Assembly (NCBI RefSeq): GCF_016545825.1
Contig: NC_052622.1
Span: forward strand, 6,081,001-6,145,000
Length of the DNA stretch: 64,000 nt
Reading direction: 5' to 3'
From: Eucalyptus grandis
Lineage: Eukaryota; Streptophyta; Magnoliopsida; Myrtales; Myrtaceae
Shown here: positions 37,276 through 48,849 of the stretch, one piece after another
Numbering within the stretch: the first letter of the stretch is position 1
Layout of the letters: each line of letters begins with the position of its first letter
Notes under the pieces: model-generated
Told to the model about the DNA's origin: nothing
Databases searched by the model: none
Seen by the model: only the letters and a program-made list of their open reading frames with translations
Position numbers and translations under genes: made by a program

Positions 37276-39496
37276 TTCTCCAGCTATTGCTTATGATTTG
37301 CGATCCTTTGCTCATCCTCCCACCCTCTCTGTCTCTTTTCCATTACCTCCCTAATTGCCTTGCTTTGCGGAAGGCGATGATGACGCAAGTGGCAAGACTA
37401 AAGGATATGAAATGATTTTTTTCGTACCAAACATGCCATTACTTCTTTTAGTAAGGATCTATCCTTCCTACCAGTCATAACTACTTTAAATGAGGAATCC
37501 AATAACACCTCTCTCTCCTCTTCACCCCCCACCCCGCACCCCAAAAAATCGCCTCTCGCAATTGGTCTCTAGTAGACATCTAGAGAACGGCTAGGACCTG
37601 CTTTGCCCTTTTTTGGCTTGTGAATAGTTCTGTTTTTTTTTTTTCTCCAGCTATTGCTTATAATTTGCGATCCTTTGCTCATCCTCTTACCCTCTCTGTC
37701 TCTTTTTCCATACCTCCCTATTTGCCTTGCTTTGCGGAAGGCAACGATGATGCAAGTGGCAACACAAAAGGAGAATAGACTGATGTATCCACACCAAACA
37801 TGCGGTTACTGCTCTAAGTAAGGTATCTGTCCTTTGTACTAAACATATCATAACTACTTTAAATGAGGAATTCTATAACACCTAAAGTCTCACATTAGAG
37901 CAGAAAAAATTTGTGAAGTGATTTATAAGTTGAGACATACATGAAGTTGCATCACCTCGGAGAATCTTCAAAAGAAAAAAGAAAAAGAAAAAAAGAGAGA
38001 TACGAGACAAAAGGATAATGGATTTTTTTTTTCATACCAAACATGCCATTGCTACTCTAAGTAGGGGATCTATCCTTTGTACCAAACATGTCATAACTAC
38101 TTTAAATGAGGAATCCTATAACACCTCAAATCTCACATTGAATTACAAAAGATTTGTCAAGTGATTCATAAGTTGAGACCTACGTCAAGCTGCATCACCT
38201 TGGACAATCTCAATCTCACTTCATTCTTTTATCTACGTGTGTGTGCGGTGCTTATGGGAATTGAACCCCGGACCTAGTGCTCTCTGACCCCACCCCTTCA
38301 ATCCCTTTACCGGTAGGGTCGCGTGCCTATTGGCATGCGGGGTCCACTTAAAAAGACAAAAATATGATACTAGAGAAAGATATGATATGAAGTATGAAAC
38401 ATGCCCATAAGAACTTCTTTCAACTTCTTTTAAATGCTATAACGCCTCCTTTCTACAACTATGTTAAAAACCATCTTTGGGGGTAGGTGTTAAGGTTTGA
38501 CTCCTTAGAAATTGTCCTGTCAACCTAATACATCCATCAATAAAAATTTGAACCATAAGATTCGATGCGAAATATGGAGTCTACGACTTTTAGTGGTTTA
38601 GATTTTAAATGTGTCTATGTCTAAATAAACTTTTGCTTTTTGCTTAATTTGAATGTTGTAGTTTGACGTGTTTTCAAAATTTTAAACATTAGAAACTTTC
38701 ACAATATGCAAAGGTTGAGACGTAAGTTTGCATATATTTTTGGTACCTTTTTCTACTGTGTTAAAATTGTACAGAGAAGTAAAATTTTATTACTATTATT
38801 TTTTTATTTTACAAAAACGTAATGCTAACAAACAAGTCCATACGGTTATGTAACGGTTTTTCCCTAGATACAGGCTTAAGCCTTAAGGGACGTTTCGCGT
38901 TGTAAAAAAGACAAAGAAGCATGAATTGACCGCTGCTTCAAGCTTTTTCTTTTCAAGAGTTTAATGAGGGAATCGATCGTTTGGGTGAAAAACTCTGGTT
39001 CTTTTACTCTTTTTATTGCTTTGCAATTTGATTTTTATAAATTGTGAAATATCTAAAACCTTTCAAAATATATGAATATCGACGCATACAATGACAACTT
39101 TTTTTATCTATTTTTTTTTTCCATTTTTGAAAATATATTGGAAACTTTGACGAGAAAGTGGACGAGTAACCTTATTCTCAATTGGAAGGTGACCAACACG
39201 GATGTAATAATTCACCATGTCAATAGCGTACTTGTTCCTAATCTCTTTTACTATATTCGATCACCTCTTGGGGAAAAAAATATTTCTTTATTATTTTTTT
39301 TTCGGTTTCTTATTAGTGATTTTCCTAGGAAATATAATTATTGCAGAAGTTGGAACCGTCGCCGTTGAAGGACATGGCGGTATCATCAGTTGTGATGTGT
39401 CCATCCAAAAAGAAGAAAAACAGAGGTGAATACGTGAACAGGAGACCCAACTTAACCCGACGGTAAAGTGGGGGTTTGAGAGGAGGTTCAGCAAAG

Positions 39497-39519
39497 CCAA
39501 TCACTCGTGGCTATAAATA
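39497..39519 (+). promoter_or_regulatory. CCAAT and TATA boxes of ankyrin copy 3
   Basis: CCAAT at 39497-39501 and TATAAATA at 39512-39519, 51 nt upstream of the ATG at 39571. The surrounding 100 bp match copy 1 nearly base for base. Confidence 0.6.
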
Positions 39520-39570
39520 TGGTAAATTCGAGTCCCTAGGACACCAGGGCAATTCACGCAAAGTAGAGAG

Positions 39571-42042
39571 ATGGATGTGAAGCTGTCTGTAGGTGACCAG
39601 GACGAGATTTGGGAGCGGAGAAGGCAGAAACTGGAAGCGTTAGAGGGGGCCGATCCGAGCCAGCGACAGGACGATCCTGCACAACCTTACAAGTTCATAG
39701 ATCCCTTGCTATTCTCGGCCGCGAAGGAACCGGACGTCGACAAGTTCATCAAAGCCCTGGAGGATCATTGCGCCAAGGAAAGAGTGTCTTTGCACGTCCT
39801 TCTCGAGCGACGCAGCTTCTCCGAGAGCACATTGCTTCACGCTGCGGCAGGTATATTAAAAAGGGTGCGACTATACATTTCAAAATTCTTGTATCTTTCG
39901 CGCCCAAATTAACCTGACATGAATGGAATACAGAGACTGATGATAATGTTAAAGCGGTCATCCATTTCTTCCCCGAGCACTTGATCTACTGTGCGAACTC
40001 CAGAGGAGAGACGCCGCTTCACATTGCAGCTAGAGCCGGGAAAGCTGTTGCGGTGGAGCTTCTCCTTCGCCAAGGGGTGCCGATAGACCCTGACCGCTGC
40101 GGCAACTCTGCTCTGCATGAGGCCGTGAGGAATCGCCATCGCAAGGTGATCGGTCAGCTGGTGAGAGAAGACCCCAGCCTGCTATATTATGAAAATAACG
40201 AAAGCAAGTCTCCATTGTGCATAGCAATCGAAACAGGGGACTTGGAGGTTCTCACGCTTTTGTTGGAAGCGCCAAACAATTGCGAAGACTGGAGGAGATC
40301 AAAGGGCGAAAGGATCTTCCGCATGCCACCTGTTCATGTGGCCATTTTACATAAGGAAAAGGGTAAACCCTACTTTTGTGCTTTCGCTTATTCTTTGATC
40401 TTCTTGGTCACTCTCTTGCGTTCTTCATTTTGGTTTCCGCTGGTGGTGGAAAAATCAAGCGTCACAAGCAAAAGTCTAGACTATGGTATGATAGCTTGCT
40501 ATCCTACGGGGTAAAATTGTGAATGAACTCCCGATACTTTGGATCAACTTTGATTAAAGAATTACAGACATTTTATTCATCCCAATGATTAACTTCCTAT
40601 GTTGTATTTAGATATGCTGATCAAGATGTGGGAAAAAAAGCCGTGGCTATTTCAATTGAGAGATGCGGGAGACAGAACTCCCCTCCACTTCGCAGCATAC
40701 GAAAATTATCTCGATGGAGTCAAGTTCTTGATCGACAAGTTCCCAGCAAGTGCCTTGGAGAAAGACAGCGAGGGCCATCTCCCTATCCATGTTGCCTGCA
40801 AGAAGGATAACGTCAAGATCATTGAGGAGCTACTTCAGAAATGGTCAGACCCCGCAGAGCTTCCAGCTGGGCAGGGACAAAACATTCTTCACTTGTCGGC
40901 GATGTATGGAAGCATTGCAACTGTCGAATACATATTGAAAAGTCCTAAATTTAATCACCTCATAAATGCAAGAGATTTTGAAGGGCGTACACCTCTGCAT
41001 CTGGCTGCGTCGCACTGCCAACCTTCGGTTGTGCTTCTTGCCCGAGACAGGAGAGTTGATATGAAGCTGGTCAATAACAATAACATGACGGCTCTTGACG
41101 TCGCATCAGAGAAAATGGTTCAGGGCATGAAAGTGAGATTTCCTTCATCAGGGGAGGTACAACCCTTTACACTTTTCTCACGGTTAATCATTTGGTGTAT
41201 CAATCAGGGACGGAACTAGAACATAAATTAGTGAGGCATGTCATTTAGTGTGCTCTCGCCCACATCTTTAATTTAGTTGCCAAAATCATAATGTGTTTGG
41301 TCTCTTTTTTTAATTCTTTACTCGCTGCTTGCAGTTTTATACGGCGATAACTCTAGGAATTGCCAGAGCACCGACAAGTGGAGAGTTAGCTATTTGCAAG
41401 CCAACCGGTCAGAGCCCACCTAAACGACGTGCACTGCGTTGGGAGGGACGTATGGACATGGCAAATTTTCGTGCAGTCGTGTTGGCGCTTGTGGCCTCTG
41501 TCACTTTCACTGCTGGTTTTACCGTTTCGGGAGGATATAATGGTTCTGAAGGAGATGCTGGAATTTCCGTATTGCTCCACAAAGTCATGTACAATGTCTT
41601 TGTGATTAGCAACTCCATGGCCATGTATAGCTCGATCACGTCACTCATGATCCTCCTCTGGTCCTTTACTGATGATCCTTACGTGGGGCTATATGCCATT
41701 TACCTATCAAATCTCCCATTCTTGGTAACTCTTTTCACAATGCCTCTGGCATTCATGGCGGGCGTCTACGTGACCGTAACCAAATTTACTTGGCTTTCTA
41801 TTTTTGTCTTTGTCATGGGATCCGTCCCCCTCTTCATTTTCTTGATTTTCTTCATGTTGATATATGTAGTTGTGGTGTTTAAGTGGAAACCTCCTCTCGT
41901 TGGTCGCTTCGTCGACCAAATGTTTATTTTCTTCCTTCGAAGGATTGGGGAAGACCTTGCAGAGAGTGGGACTGCAGGAACTGCACCTACATCCGTCCGG
42001 GGCACTGCGATGCCTCCGCCCCCACTTGAACGGATGATTTGA
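39571..42042 (+). CDS. Ankyrin-repeat/PGG-domain membrane protein (ITN1/ACD6-like), intact copy 3
   Basis: Four exons, 39571-39850, 39934-40362, 40612-41156 and 41335-42042, GT-AG with phases 1, 1, 0; total 1962 nt, 653 aa plus stop. Residues 1-85 are a charged N-terminal region. Ankyrin repeats run from about 87 to 395 (TLLHAAAG, TPLHIAARAGKAVAVELL, SALHEAVRNRHRKVIGQL, SPLCIAIETGDLEVLTLL, PPVHVAILHKEK, TPLHFAAYENYLDGVKFL, LPIHVACKKDNVKIIEEL, NILHLSAMYGSIATVEYI, TPLHLAASHCQPSVVLLA). A PGG domain starts near 460 (VLALVASVTFTAGFTVSGGY), followed by four hydrophobic helices to about 605 and a Pro-rich tail. Relatives in Arabidopsis act at the plasma membrane or ER in immunity and salt/ABA responses. 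The function here is inferred from family only. This is the only undamaged member of the array. The canonical PGG proline is serine. Confidence 0.94.
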
Positions 42043-43577
42043 GCTTACATGTTTCAGAAAGATGGCGTCTGATCCAGCCTCGAATCTATCTTATCTTCTA
42101 GCTAATTATGTACCGATGTCTGAGCTCCTTCTAGGTTACATTAGCTGCTGCTGTTTCGATTTAACTAGCATGCCTGTCGGCAGTGAGAATTAGTGATGTC
42201 TGCAATTTTAGTGTATCCAAAATGTTTTGCGATTAGCTCTACTCAATTATATCTATAAATAACAGAACAGTTTGGCAAATTGGAGTTTTGTAATTGTATC
42301 GAATCATCACAAAGTTCCATTCCATTTTACTTTCCTTAACATTACTTAGACGCATATCTTTACATTAATTAGAAAGGAAAATTGAATCGTCTCATTCAAT
42401 TTAATATAATGTTTCCAGGAAAATATGTTAGCATCGGTGTGTCTTACTTATTAATTCGGATGTAATAATGATATAAATCTAAACTCACCAATTAATGATT
42501 TTATCTGTTTTTTCTTTTATATTATTGATGTATAATGCCACTAGTTATAAGAAAATAAGGTCTAAGAGAATTGTGCAGGGTAATATCTACTCTCTCTCTC
42601 TCTTCTCAAGGTATCTATTTTCCTATAAATTTATTGATGTACACTTTTGATATATGATCTCGTATACTTATAACATATATATTTATATATACGAAAGAGG
42701 GTTTTGTTCACTAAATGAGGTTCGTTAATTAGTTAATTTCTATAGCTGTCTTATGGGTGCAGTTTTTATGTTTAATTTGCTTTGCTGGACTAAGAATTGA
42801 GAATGAGTTATGAGAACTACTCATCACGTGTTGTGGTCATGAATCATGATGACTATTAGTCTACATTGCTAAATAGTTACAGTGCGATTCCTCAAACTGT
42901 TTTGAGGAGATATTTTCCATTTATCTGTATTTGGTTTTTATACTCCATTTCATTCGGATGCTACCGGTGTTTTGCATGATCCGAGGAACATCTGCACCTT
43001 TTGCACGTGCTTAGTAGTTTGCAACTCCGCATAGCATACCAGAGACCATCATCGACAGCAGTAAACGTACCGTCGGCATGAATTCTATCTAGCATTCTCA
43101 TAATTACTTGATTTGATTTTAAGTCGTTACGTCATAAAAATAAATGAAACACAAAAATTCTAAAGATAACATAATAAAATACTAGGCACGTGGGCTATAA
43201 ACGGAAAGCGCACAGAAGCGAAAAAGCTTGTTGCAAAAGAGAATAACCCGATAAATTATATATAGAGAATAATTCGAAAATAGAAAGAAATTTCTTAGCA
43301 TATTGTCTAAAGTCTAACTGGATGACTAATAAAATCAAACAAAACTATCTAAGATTCTGATTTATCTAAATTAATCCTAAAATCAAGTTAACACAAATAA
43401 AGATTACATTATATAATTAATTTCTAAATTTATCAAATAGCACATGAAAACCAAATCTTGATATTCCCTATATCAGGGATCAAACCCATGGCCGAATGTT
43501 TTCGGTACACCAGTTTCAGCAATGTGGAATGTCGGAAGCCTAGTCTACCGAAGAAATACCATTCAAATGGGAATAGG

Positions 43578-44722
43578 TGTTCGCAAAATTCTAAACGCAA
43601 GTGCACGTATCGAATAAGTAATATAATGATGAGATAAAGTATCGTTCCACGGAGATCGATGATTAATAAACCAATTAAATACTAAAATAGACTAATTCTA
43701 AAATTTATCTAACAAATCAAAATATAATTAAGAATGAATTAAAAACGAAATTTGTAGACTAAATGCAGTAAAATCAATCGATAAATATGTTAGAGCATCC
43801 GATTTCACCATAACCACTATATATGAATTTCAGATTGTTGTGAATACAAGAACGATATCAAACATGTGATAGCGGAATTTCCTAATCTATTTACTATCCT
43901 ATCTCTAGGTATAGCAAACCTACTAAGCTTATTAATCCACTATATCTTTATGTGAATTAAAATAAACATGAGTGTATTAAAAACTATGAATATTCCAGGT
44001 TTACAATGAGTCTTTTGGATCACCTTATCACCGAAAGCTACACAAATAACGCGGTATATTTCTATCCACGTTTAATTCATGGTTATATATTATAATGAGC
44101 AATTGCATATTATCACCTCTCGCCTCAAACATGCACATCAGATCATTCAAGTAGTAAATCACTCAAAAGCATTAAACGCAATAATATATAACTCACATGA
44201 ATGAAATCAATTGTAAAACATAAAAATCATGAAATTCATATCATCATGGTTATGTTACATCGTAGCCCTAACAAAAGAAAATTAGAACATAGTAGAAGAA
44301 AAAATAAATATAAATCAAACCCAGCATCTTGAATCAAAGAACAAGAATTCTATCACCACTTTTGTCTTCTCTTCAAAATACTTAAAAACTCTCAGAACAA
44401 TGGAAAACGATCTCACTAAAAAAAACCTAGCTGCTCTCTCTTCCTATTTATAGGAAATCTAAAATATTTATCTCTCAATGCTTGCAGATAACATCAGGGA
44501 ACAAAATCAAGAATTTCCTGATTTGATATCCATCTTCCACTGCTGCTTTTATTTGAATTCCTGATAATTGCCATTCTTTTCCTTATCTTCTCTATATCTC
44601 ATTATTCTGCATAAACAAGGAAAATTTAAATAATCAGAAGGAAATCCAAATATTTTCTCATAGATAATGCATTAATTGTTGCCTAAAATAGGTAAAATAA
44701 CTCTATTTTTATAGAGTTATCA
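43578..44722. mobile_element. Solo LTR, 1145 bp, block B only
   Basis: Starts TGTTCGCAAAATTC, ends GAGTTATCA, so TG...CA, flanked by a 5-bp duplication ATAGG (43573-43577, 44723-44727). Block A has the single ATAGG at 25373-25377 with no insertion. Inside are GTGCACGTATCGAATAAG and TATCGTTCCACGGAG, wording typical of plant LTR-retrotransposon ends. No internal domain or second LTR is present, so it probably arose by LTR-LTR recombination. It lies about 1.5 kb after the stop of ankyrin copy 3. Confidence 0.88.
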
Positions 44723-45915
44723 ATAGGCAAGACCGATATTGGAGAAAATGTCATTGGATTCAATTAAATGAGAGCTGGCTCAGCTAGCTGTGTGTTTCAA
44801 GTGATTCTTGGTGCCTGTGGCTCAAACTCTGTATTTGCAAGGTAGGTGTGTACTTTGTGCAACTACAGCGTCTCTTTGTTTATAGAAAGAAGCATTAGGA
44901 CGGGAATGTTTGGCCACTAGTCGAGACATAACGTCCAAAAACATCTAAACCATGGAATTCAAGGAATCTCGATGCAATTGGAAGCATCCGGAGCGCACAA
45001 AACAGATGCAGCCTTGCAATCGTCGAGTGGTAAAGCTTCAATCCAAAAGTTAAACTCTTGCTAGACTTGGCAGCATCTCGTCTAAACGAGTCCACTATTT
45101 ATTCAGTTACTGAAACTCGACTATTGACATAAAAATTAGCTGCTTTATTAATTCCTATTACATTAGAAAACAAATACTTTTCTCTATGAGCTTAAGGGTG
45201 TACCAAATAACGTCGACACTTGATGTCTCCTAGCTTTATAGCCCGAACATAAGCACAATAAAAAAAATATGTAAATGATATCACAGCATTACAACATGCC
45301 CTGGTCAAGAGATGTGTTGAATCATCATCCATGTTACTTTCGAGCGTGCCTTTTCATTATTACCTGAGGCAATCCACACCCGCACCTGCCCATGGGTTGG
45401 GTAATTGGGGAAATGCGAGTCTATCACTGGGATAATAATATAAGTTCTGAACTTCTGCCCAAGATGGGAATGTAACACTTGGTTTCCTAGTGCGATAATA
45501 GATTCTTGCTCCGACTGTGTTGCTTAAATGACAGAGATCACATTAAGGAAACCCAATCTGACTATCATTAACTCATATCTAATTATAATTGACTTGACTC
45601 ATGACGACAACAGAGGTGAATAACACCTTCATCACCTTTTTTACTAGATAGAGCCAATTGATGCCAACGGGTCCAATGGTCTTTTCACGGTGATATCCAA
45701 TTGGACATTTTGGCCTAATCCAGCCTGTTAAACCTAATTTATCGGCCCATCAGGATAATCAAGAGAAAAGAAGGTGATGAAGGTGTTATTCACCTTTGTT
45801 GTCGTCACGGTGATATCCAATTGCAAGCTCGGCTTCGCACTCGAGACCGGCACCCTCGCCACCCGGCTGCCTTCTATCTTGTCTCTTCCCCAACCGTCAC
45901 TTTCTTATTTTGCAA

Positions 45916-46649
45916 GAGACCCTGTTCTTCTGGTTCTACCAAAAAAAAGAAAAAAAAAGAGACGATTTAGTCTTGAGTCTCGCCAAACCCATTCGGTGTC
46001 ATCAAATATTCATTTCACACGAATTTCACTTGCATTTGCTTCGGTCCAACTTATTAGTTTTCTCTGTCTGGGGTGAAAACGCTTTTAGGCTAAAAGGTTT
46101 TGATGGGATGCAAATAGCATTTGGGAAACACTATGAAGTTGTATTGCCCTTTTTCGACCTTCGAATAGTTCCGTTCTCTGCCGCTATGTCTTTTTTCTGT
46201 TACCTCCATGATTGTCCATATTATTCTTTGATGGATGGACAGAAATCTGAGATGCGTTGCTTTTGCGGAACGCAGTGATGATGCAAATGGCAACATAATG
46301 GACTGATTCCTTCGTACCAAACACACCATGACTACCGTAACGGAGGAATTTATACCACCAATCCTGGCTGGAGCAGAGAATTCGTACAATGATACAAAAG
46401 TCAGAGACCTGTATTAATTTGCATCGCCTTGAGCAATCTTTCTTCGAGCACTAATGAACAGACCGCTCCTTCAAGCTTTTTCTTTTGTGAGTTTTATGAG
46501 GGAATCGGTTGTTTGGATGAACGAACACTGGTCTTTTTACTTTTTTCTTAATTGTTGCTTCGCAATTTGATTTTTATTGCTGAATTTGATTCCTAGGACA
46601 CACCAGGGCATTTTACTCGAAGTCAGAGGGCATAGTCACCCACGGAGAG
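45916..46649. other. Shortened upstream region of ankyrin copy 4
   Basis: Carries one diverged copy of the 310-bp promoter-region repeat (46165-46370), then CTTCAAGCTTTTTCTTTT...GAGGGAATCGGTTG (as at 20435-20490). At GCAATTTGATTTTTATT (46562-46578) it jumps straight to CTGAATTTGATTCCTAGGAC. Relative to copy 1 about 550 bp, including CCAAT and TATA, are missing. The open frames at 45774-46278 are not similar to known proteins. Confidence 0.6.
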
Positions 46650-47301
46650 ATGGCTGAGCGTCTGCACGAGGAGATGTGGAGGCAGAGGAGGCATAGACTG
46701 GAAGCACTTTTAATCAGGGCGGACCTGATCCAGCAACAGCACGATCCTCCACAACCCGACAATATTTTGGATTCCCAGCTATTCTCGGCCGCAAAGGAAG
46801 GGGCCGTGGACAAGTTCATCAAAGCGCTGGAGGATCATTGTGTCAAGGAAAGAGTGTCCTTGCCTGTCCTTCTCGGGCGACGCAGTCCCTTAGGAAATAC
46901 ACTGCTTCACGGTGCGGCAGGTATATTAAAAACGGTGGGACGATGCGTTTTTTAAAATTACCGAACTCTTGCGCTCAAATTAACCTGACATGAATGGAAT
47001 ACAGAGAGTGATGATAATGTCAGAGCGCTCATCGAATTCGTCCCTGAGCACTCGATCTACTGTGAGAACTCCAGAGGAGAGACGCCACTTCACATTGCAG
47101 CTAGAGCCGGGAAAGCTGTTGCGGTGGAGCTTCTCCTTCGCCAAGGGGTGCCGATAAAACTTGACTGCTGTGGCAACTCTGCTCTGCATGAGGCCGTGAG
47201 AAATCGCCATCGCAAGGTGATCGGTCATCTGGTGAGTAAAGACCCCAGCCAGCTGTATTGTCAAAATAACGAAAGCAAGTCTCCATTGTGCGTCGCAGTC
47301 G
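46650..47301 (+). CDS. Ankyrin-repeat/PGG-domain protein, copy 4, 5' part cut by assembly gap
   Basis: Exon 1 46650-46920 starts MAERLHEEMWRQRRHRLEAL and ends ...NTLLHGAAG in phase 1; exon 2 starts at 47005 and is open up to the N run at 47302 (TPLHIAARAGKAVAVELL, SALHEAVRNRHRKVIGHL, NESKSPLC). The remaining ankyrin repeats and the PGG/transmembrane part are not in the assembly; sequence after the gap is unrelated. The visible part has no frame lesion. Exon 1 is closer to copy 2 (QQQHDP, DHCV, VSLPxLLGxRSP), exon 2 to copies 1 and 3. The usual CCAAT/TATA pair is deleted upstream, so expression is doubtful. Confidence 0.8.
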
Positions 47302-47401
47302 NNNNNNNNNNNNNNNNNNNNNNNNNNNNNNNNNNNNNNNNNNNNNNNNNNNNNNNNNNNNNNNNNNNNNNNNNNNNNNNNNNNNNNNNNNNNNNNNNNN
47401 N
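47302..47401. other. Assembly gap of exactly 100 N
   Basis: The round length suggests a gap of unknown true size. It cuts exon 2 of ankyrin copy 4; the right side (47402 on) is not ankyrin sequence, so at least the rest of a gene, possibly further copies, is missing. Confidence 0.97.
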
Positions 47402-47788
47402 TCTAAACTTGGCATTTGATCCATAACTTTGCCATCTTTTCGAATATGTCTTCAATTAAAAAATGTTTACATGACTAATGTATGGACGATTGTTCAAAAA
47501 GTTTTAAATATGTTGTGTTTTTGCTAATTCAATTGTAAACTTTTCAATTTTTTTAATTCAATCTTATTTATTTTATTTTTTATCAATGAGTCAATCCAAT
47601 CGATTTTGATCGGGGAAATCACCGATGTGAACACGGGAGCGCCACGTAGGACAACCGACACCGATATGGACAATTTTAAAAAATATTTTTATTTTATGAA
47701 TTTTTATTATTTTTTTCCGAATTTTTACTTCTTCTTCCCTTTGTTGATGAGGAGGTTTGGCAAGGCATGGCTGGACAAGGTGAGCCAC
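47402..47788. other. AT-rich non-coding sequence after the gap
   Basis: No coding signal. Short open frames only. Confidence 0.5.
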
Positions 47789-47791
47789 CAT

Positions 47792-48846
47792 GGGCGCGTT
47801 TGTTTGTGTTTGTTTAAAAATTGTTAGAACGAGAAATAAAAAAGTATTTGTTTCGGGGAACAATTTTTCAACAAAAACACTGCGTTTAATAAACTTGTTT
47901 CGGAAATAAAAATAAACGAAACATGTTTGGTAAATTTAGATAATTTTTTATTTCTTTTATTTTTCTATTTTTTCTTATTTTTCCTTTTTTTCTTTTTTTT
48001 TCTTTTTTCATTTTTTTCTTCTTTTGGCGGTCGCGGGCCAAGGCCTTGGTCGGCGGCCGCCGCGAGGCCGAGCTCGCCCGGGCGGCGAGGCGCGCCTCGC
48101 CGGCCACCGCTGAGCGAGGTCGAGGCTCGCCGGCCCCGGGGCGGCTCGGCCCTCGCCGGATCTGGCGGAGGCCGAGCTCGCCCAAATGGCCGGCGAGGTC
48201 GCCTCGCCATGGCGGGCGAGCTCGAGCTCGCCAGATCCGCGAGGCCGAGCTCGCCCGGCGGCGGGCGGCGCCCTCGGCCAGGGCCACCGCGGGGCGAGGC
48301 GGGCTCGCCGGCCGCCGGGCGAGCTCGGCCTCGCCGGACCGCGAGATCGAGCTCGCCCGGGCCCGGCGCGGAGGTCGACCTCGCCATGGGCCGGGCGAGC
48401 TCGAGCTCGCCCATCCGGCGAGGCAGGAGGCTCGCCGCCGCCGGGCGAGTCGGCCTCGCCGGATCTGGCGGCTCGAGCTCGCCCGGCCATGGCGAGGGAC
48501 CCTCGCCCGGCTACGGCGCGTCGGCCTCGCCGAGGGGCCGCGCGTCGGCCTCGCCGGGCAGCGAGCCTCGCCGTGGCTGGGCGGCCGCCGAAGCCCTCGT
48601 CGGCGGTCGCAGGCCATGGCCGAGCGGCCAGACCAAAGAAAAAGAACAAGAAAATAAAGAAAAAGAAAAAAAAAAAAAAAGTGTTTTCGTTGTGTTGAAA
48701 CAAACACAAAATTTGTGTTTCTTGTTTGTTTCTTTTTGTTCACGAAAAGAACAAAAAACGCACTCCAAACGCGTTGCCTTTTTGCTCCCAGGAACAAAAA
48801 GAAAAACTGTTTAAAAGCAAAAAAAAAAAACGCAAACAAAGCGGGG
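47792..48846. mobile_element. Foldback element E2 (PIF/Harbinger-like, largest GC core)
   Basis: 1055 bp, flanked by CAT on both sides (47789-47791, 48847-48849). Termini GGGCGCGTTTGTTTGTGTTT and, inward from the right, CCCCGCTTTGTTTGCGTTT. Arms share GGAACAATTTTT and TGTTTGGTAAATTTAG words with E1, E3 and E4. The core 48022-48632 is extremely GC-rich and built of palindromic GGCGAGCTCG and CTCGCC words. Frames of 200-317 codons run across it on both strands and are Ala/Arg/Gly/Ser-rich, which is composition rather than coding. The element is in the ankyrin-ABCB intergenic region. Confidence 0.75.
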
Positions 48847-48849
48847 CAT

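Larger units (their letters stand above)
32288..45915. repeat. Segmental duplication, block B (contains ankyrin copy 3)
   Basis: Partner of block A (11996-26145). B keeps the unoccupied sites for M1 (about 32890), M2 (about 34670) and the 247-bp LTR (about 42420), and has gained the 1145-bp solo LTR at 43578-44722. A and B are not adjacent: the shorter unit with copy 2 lies between them. Confidence 0.92.

Noticed and set aside
47886..48839. ORFs of 149-317 codons on both strands over E2
   Set aside because: They overlap on several frames and both strands, are Ala/Arg/Gly/Ser/Pro-rich, and coincide with the GC core where stop codons are rare by composition.
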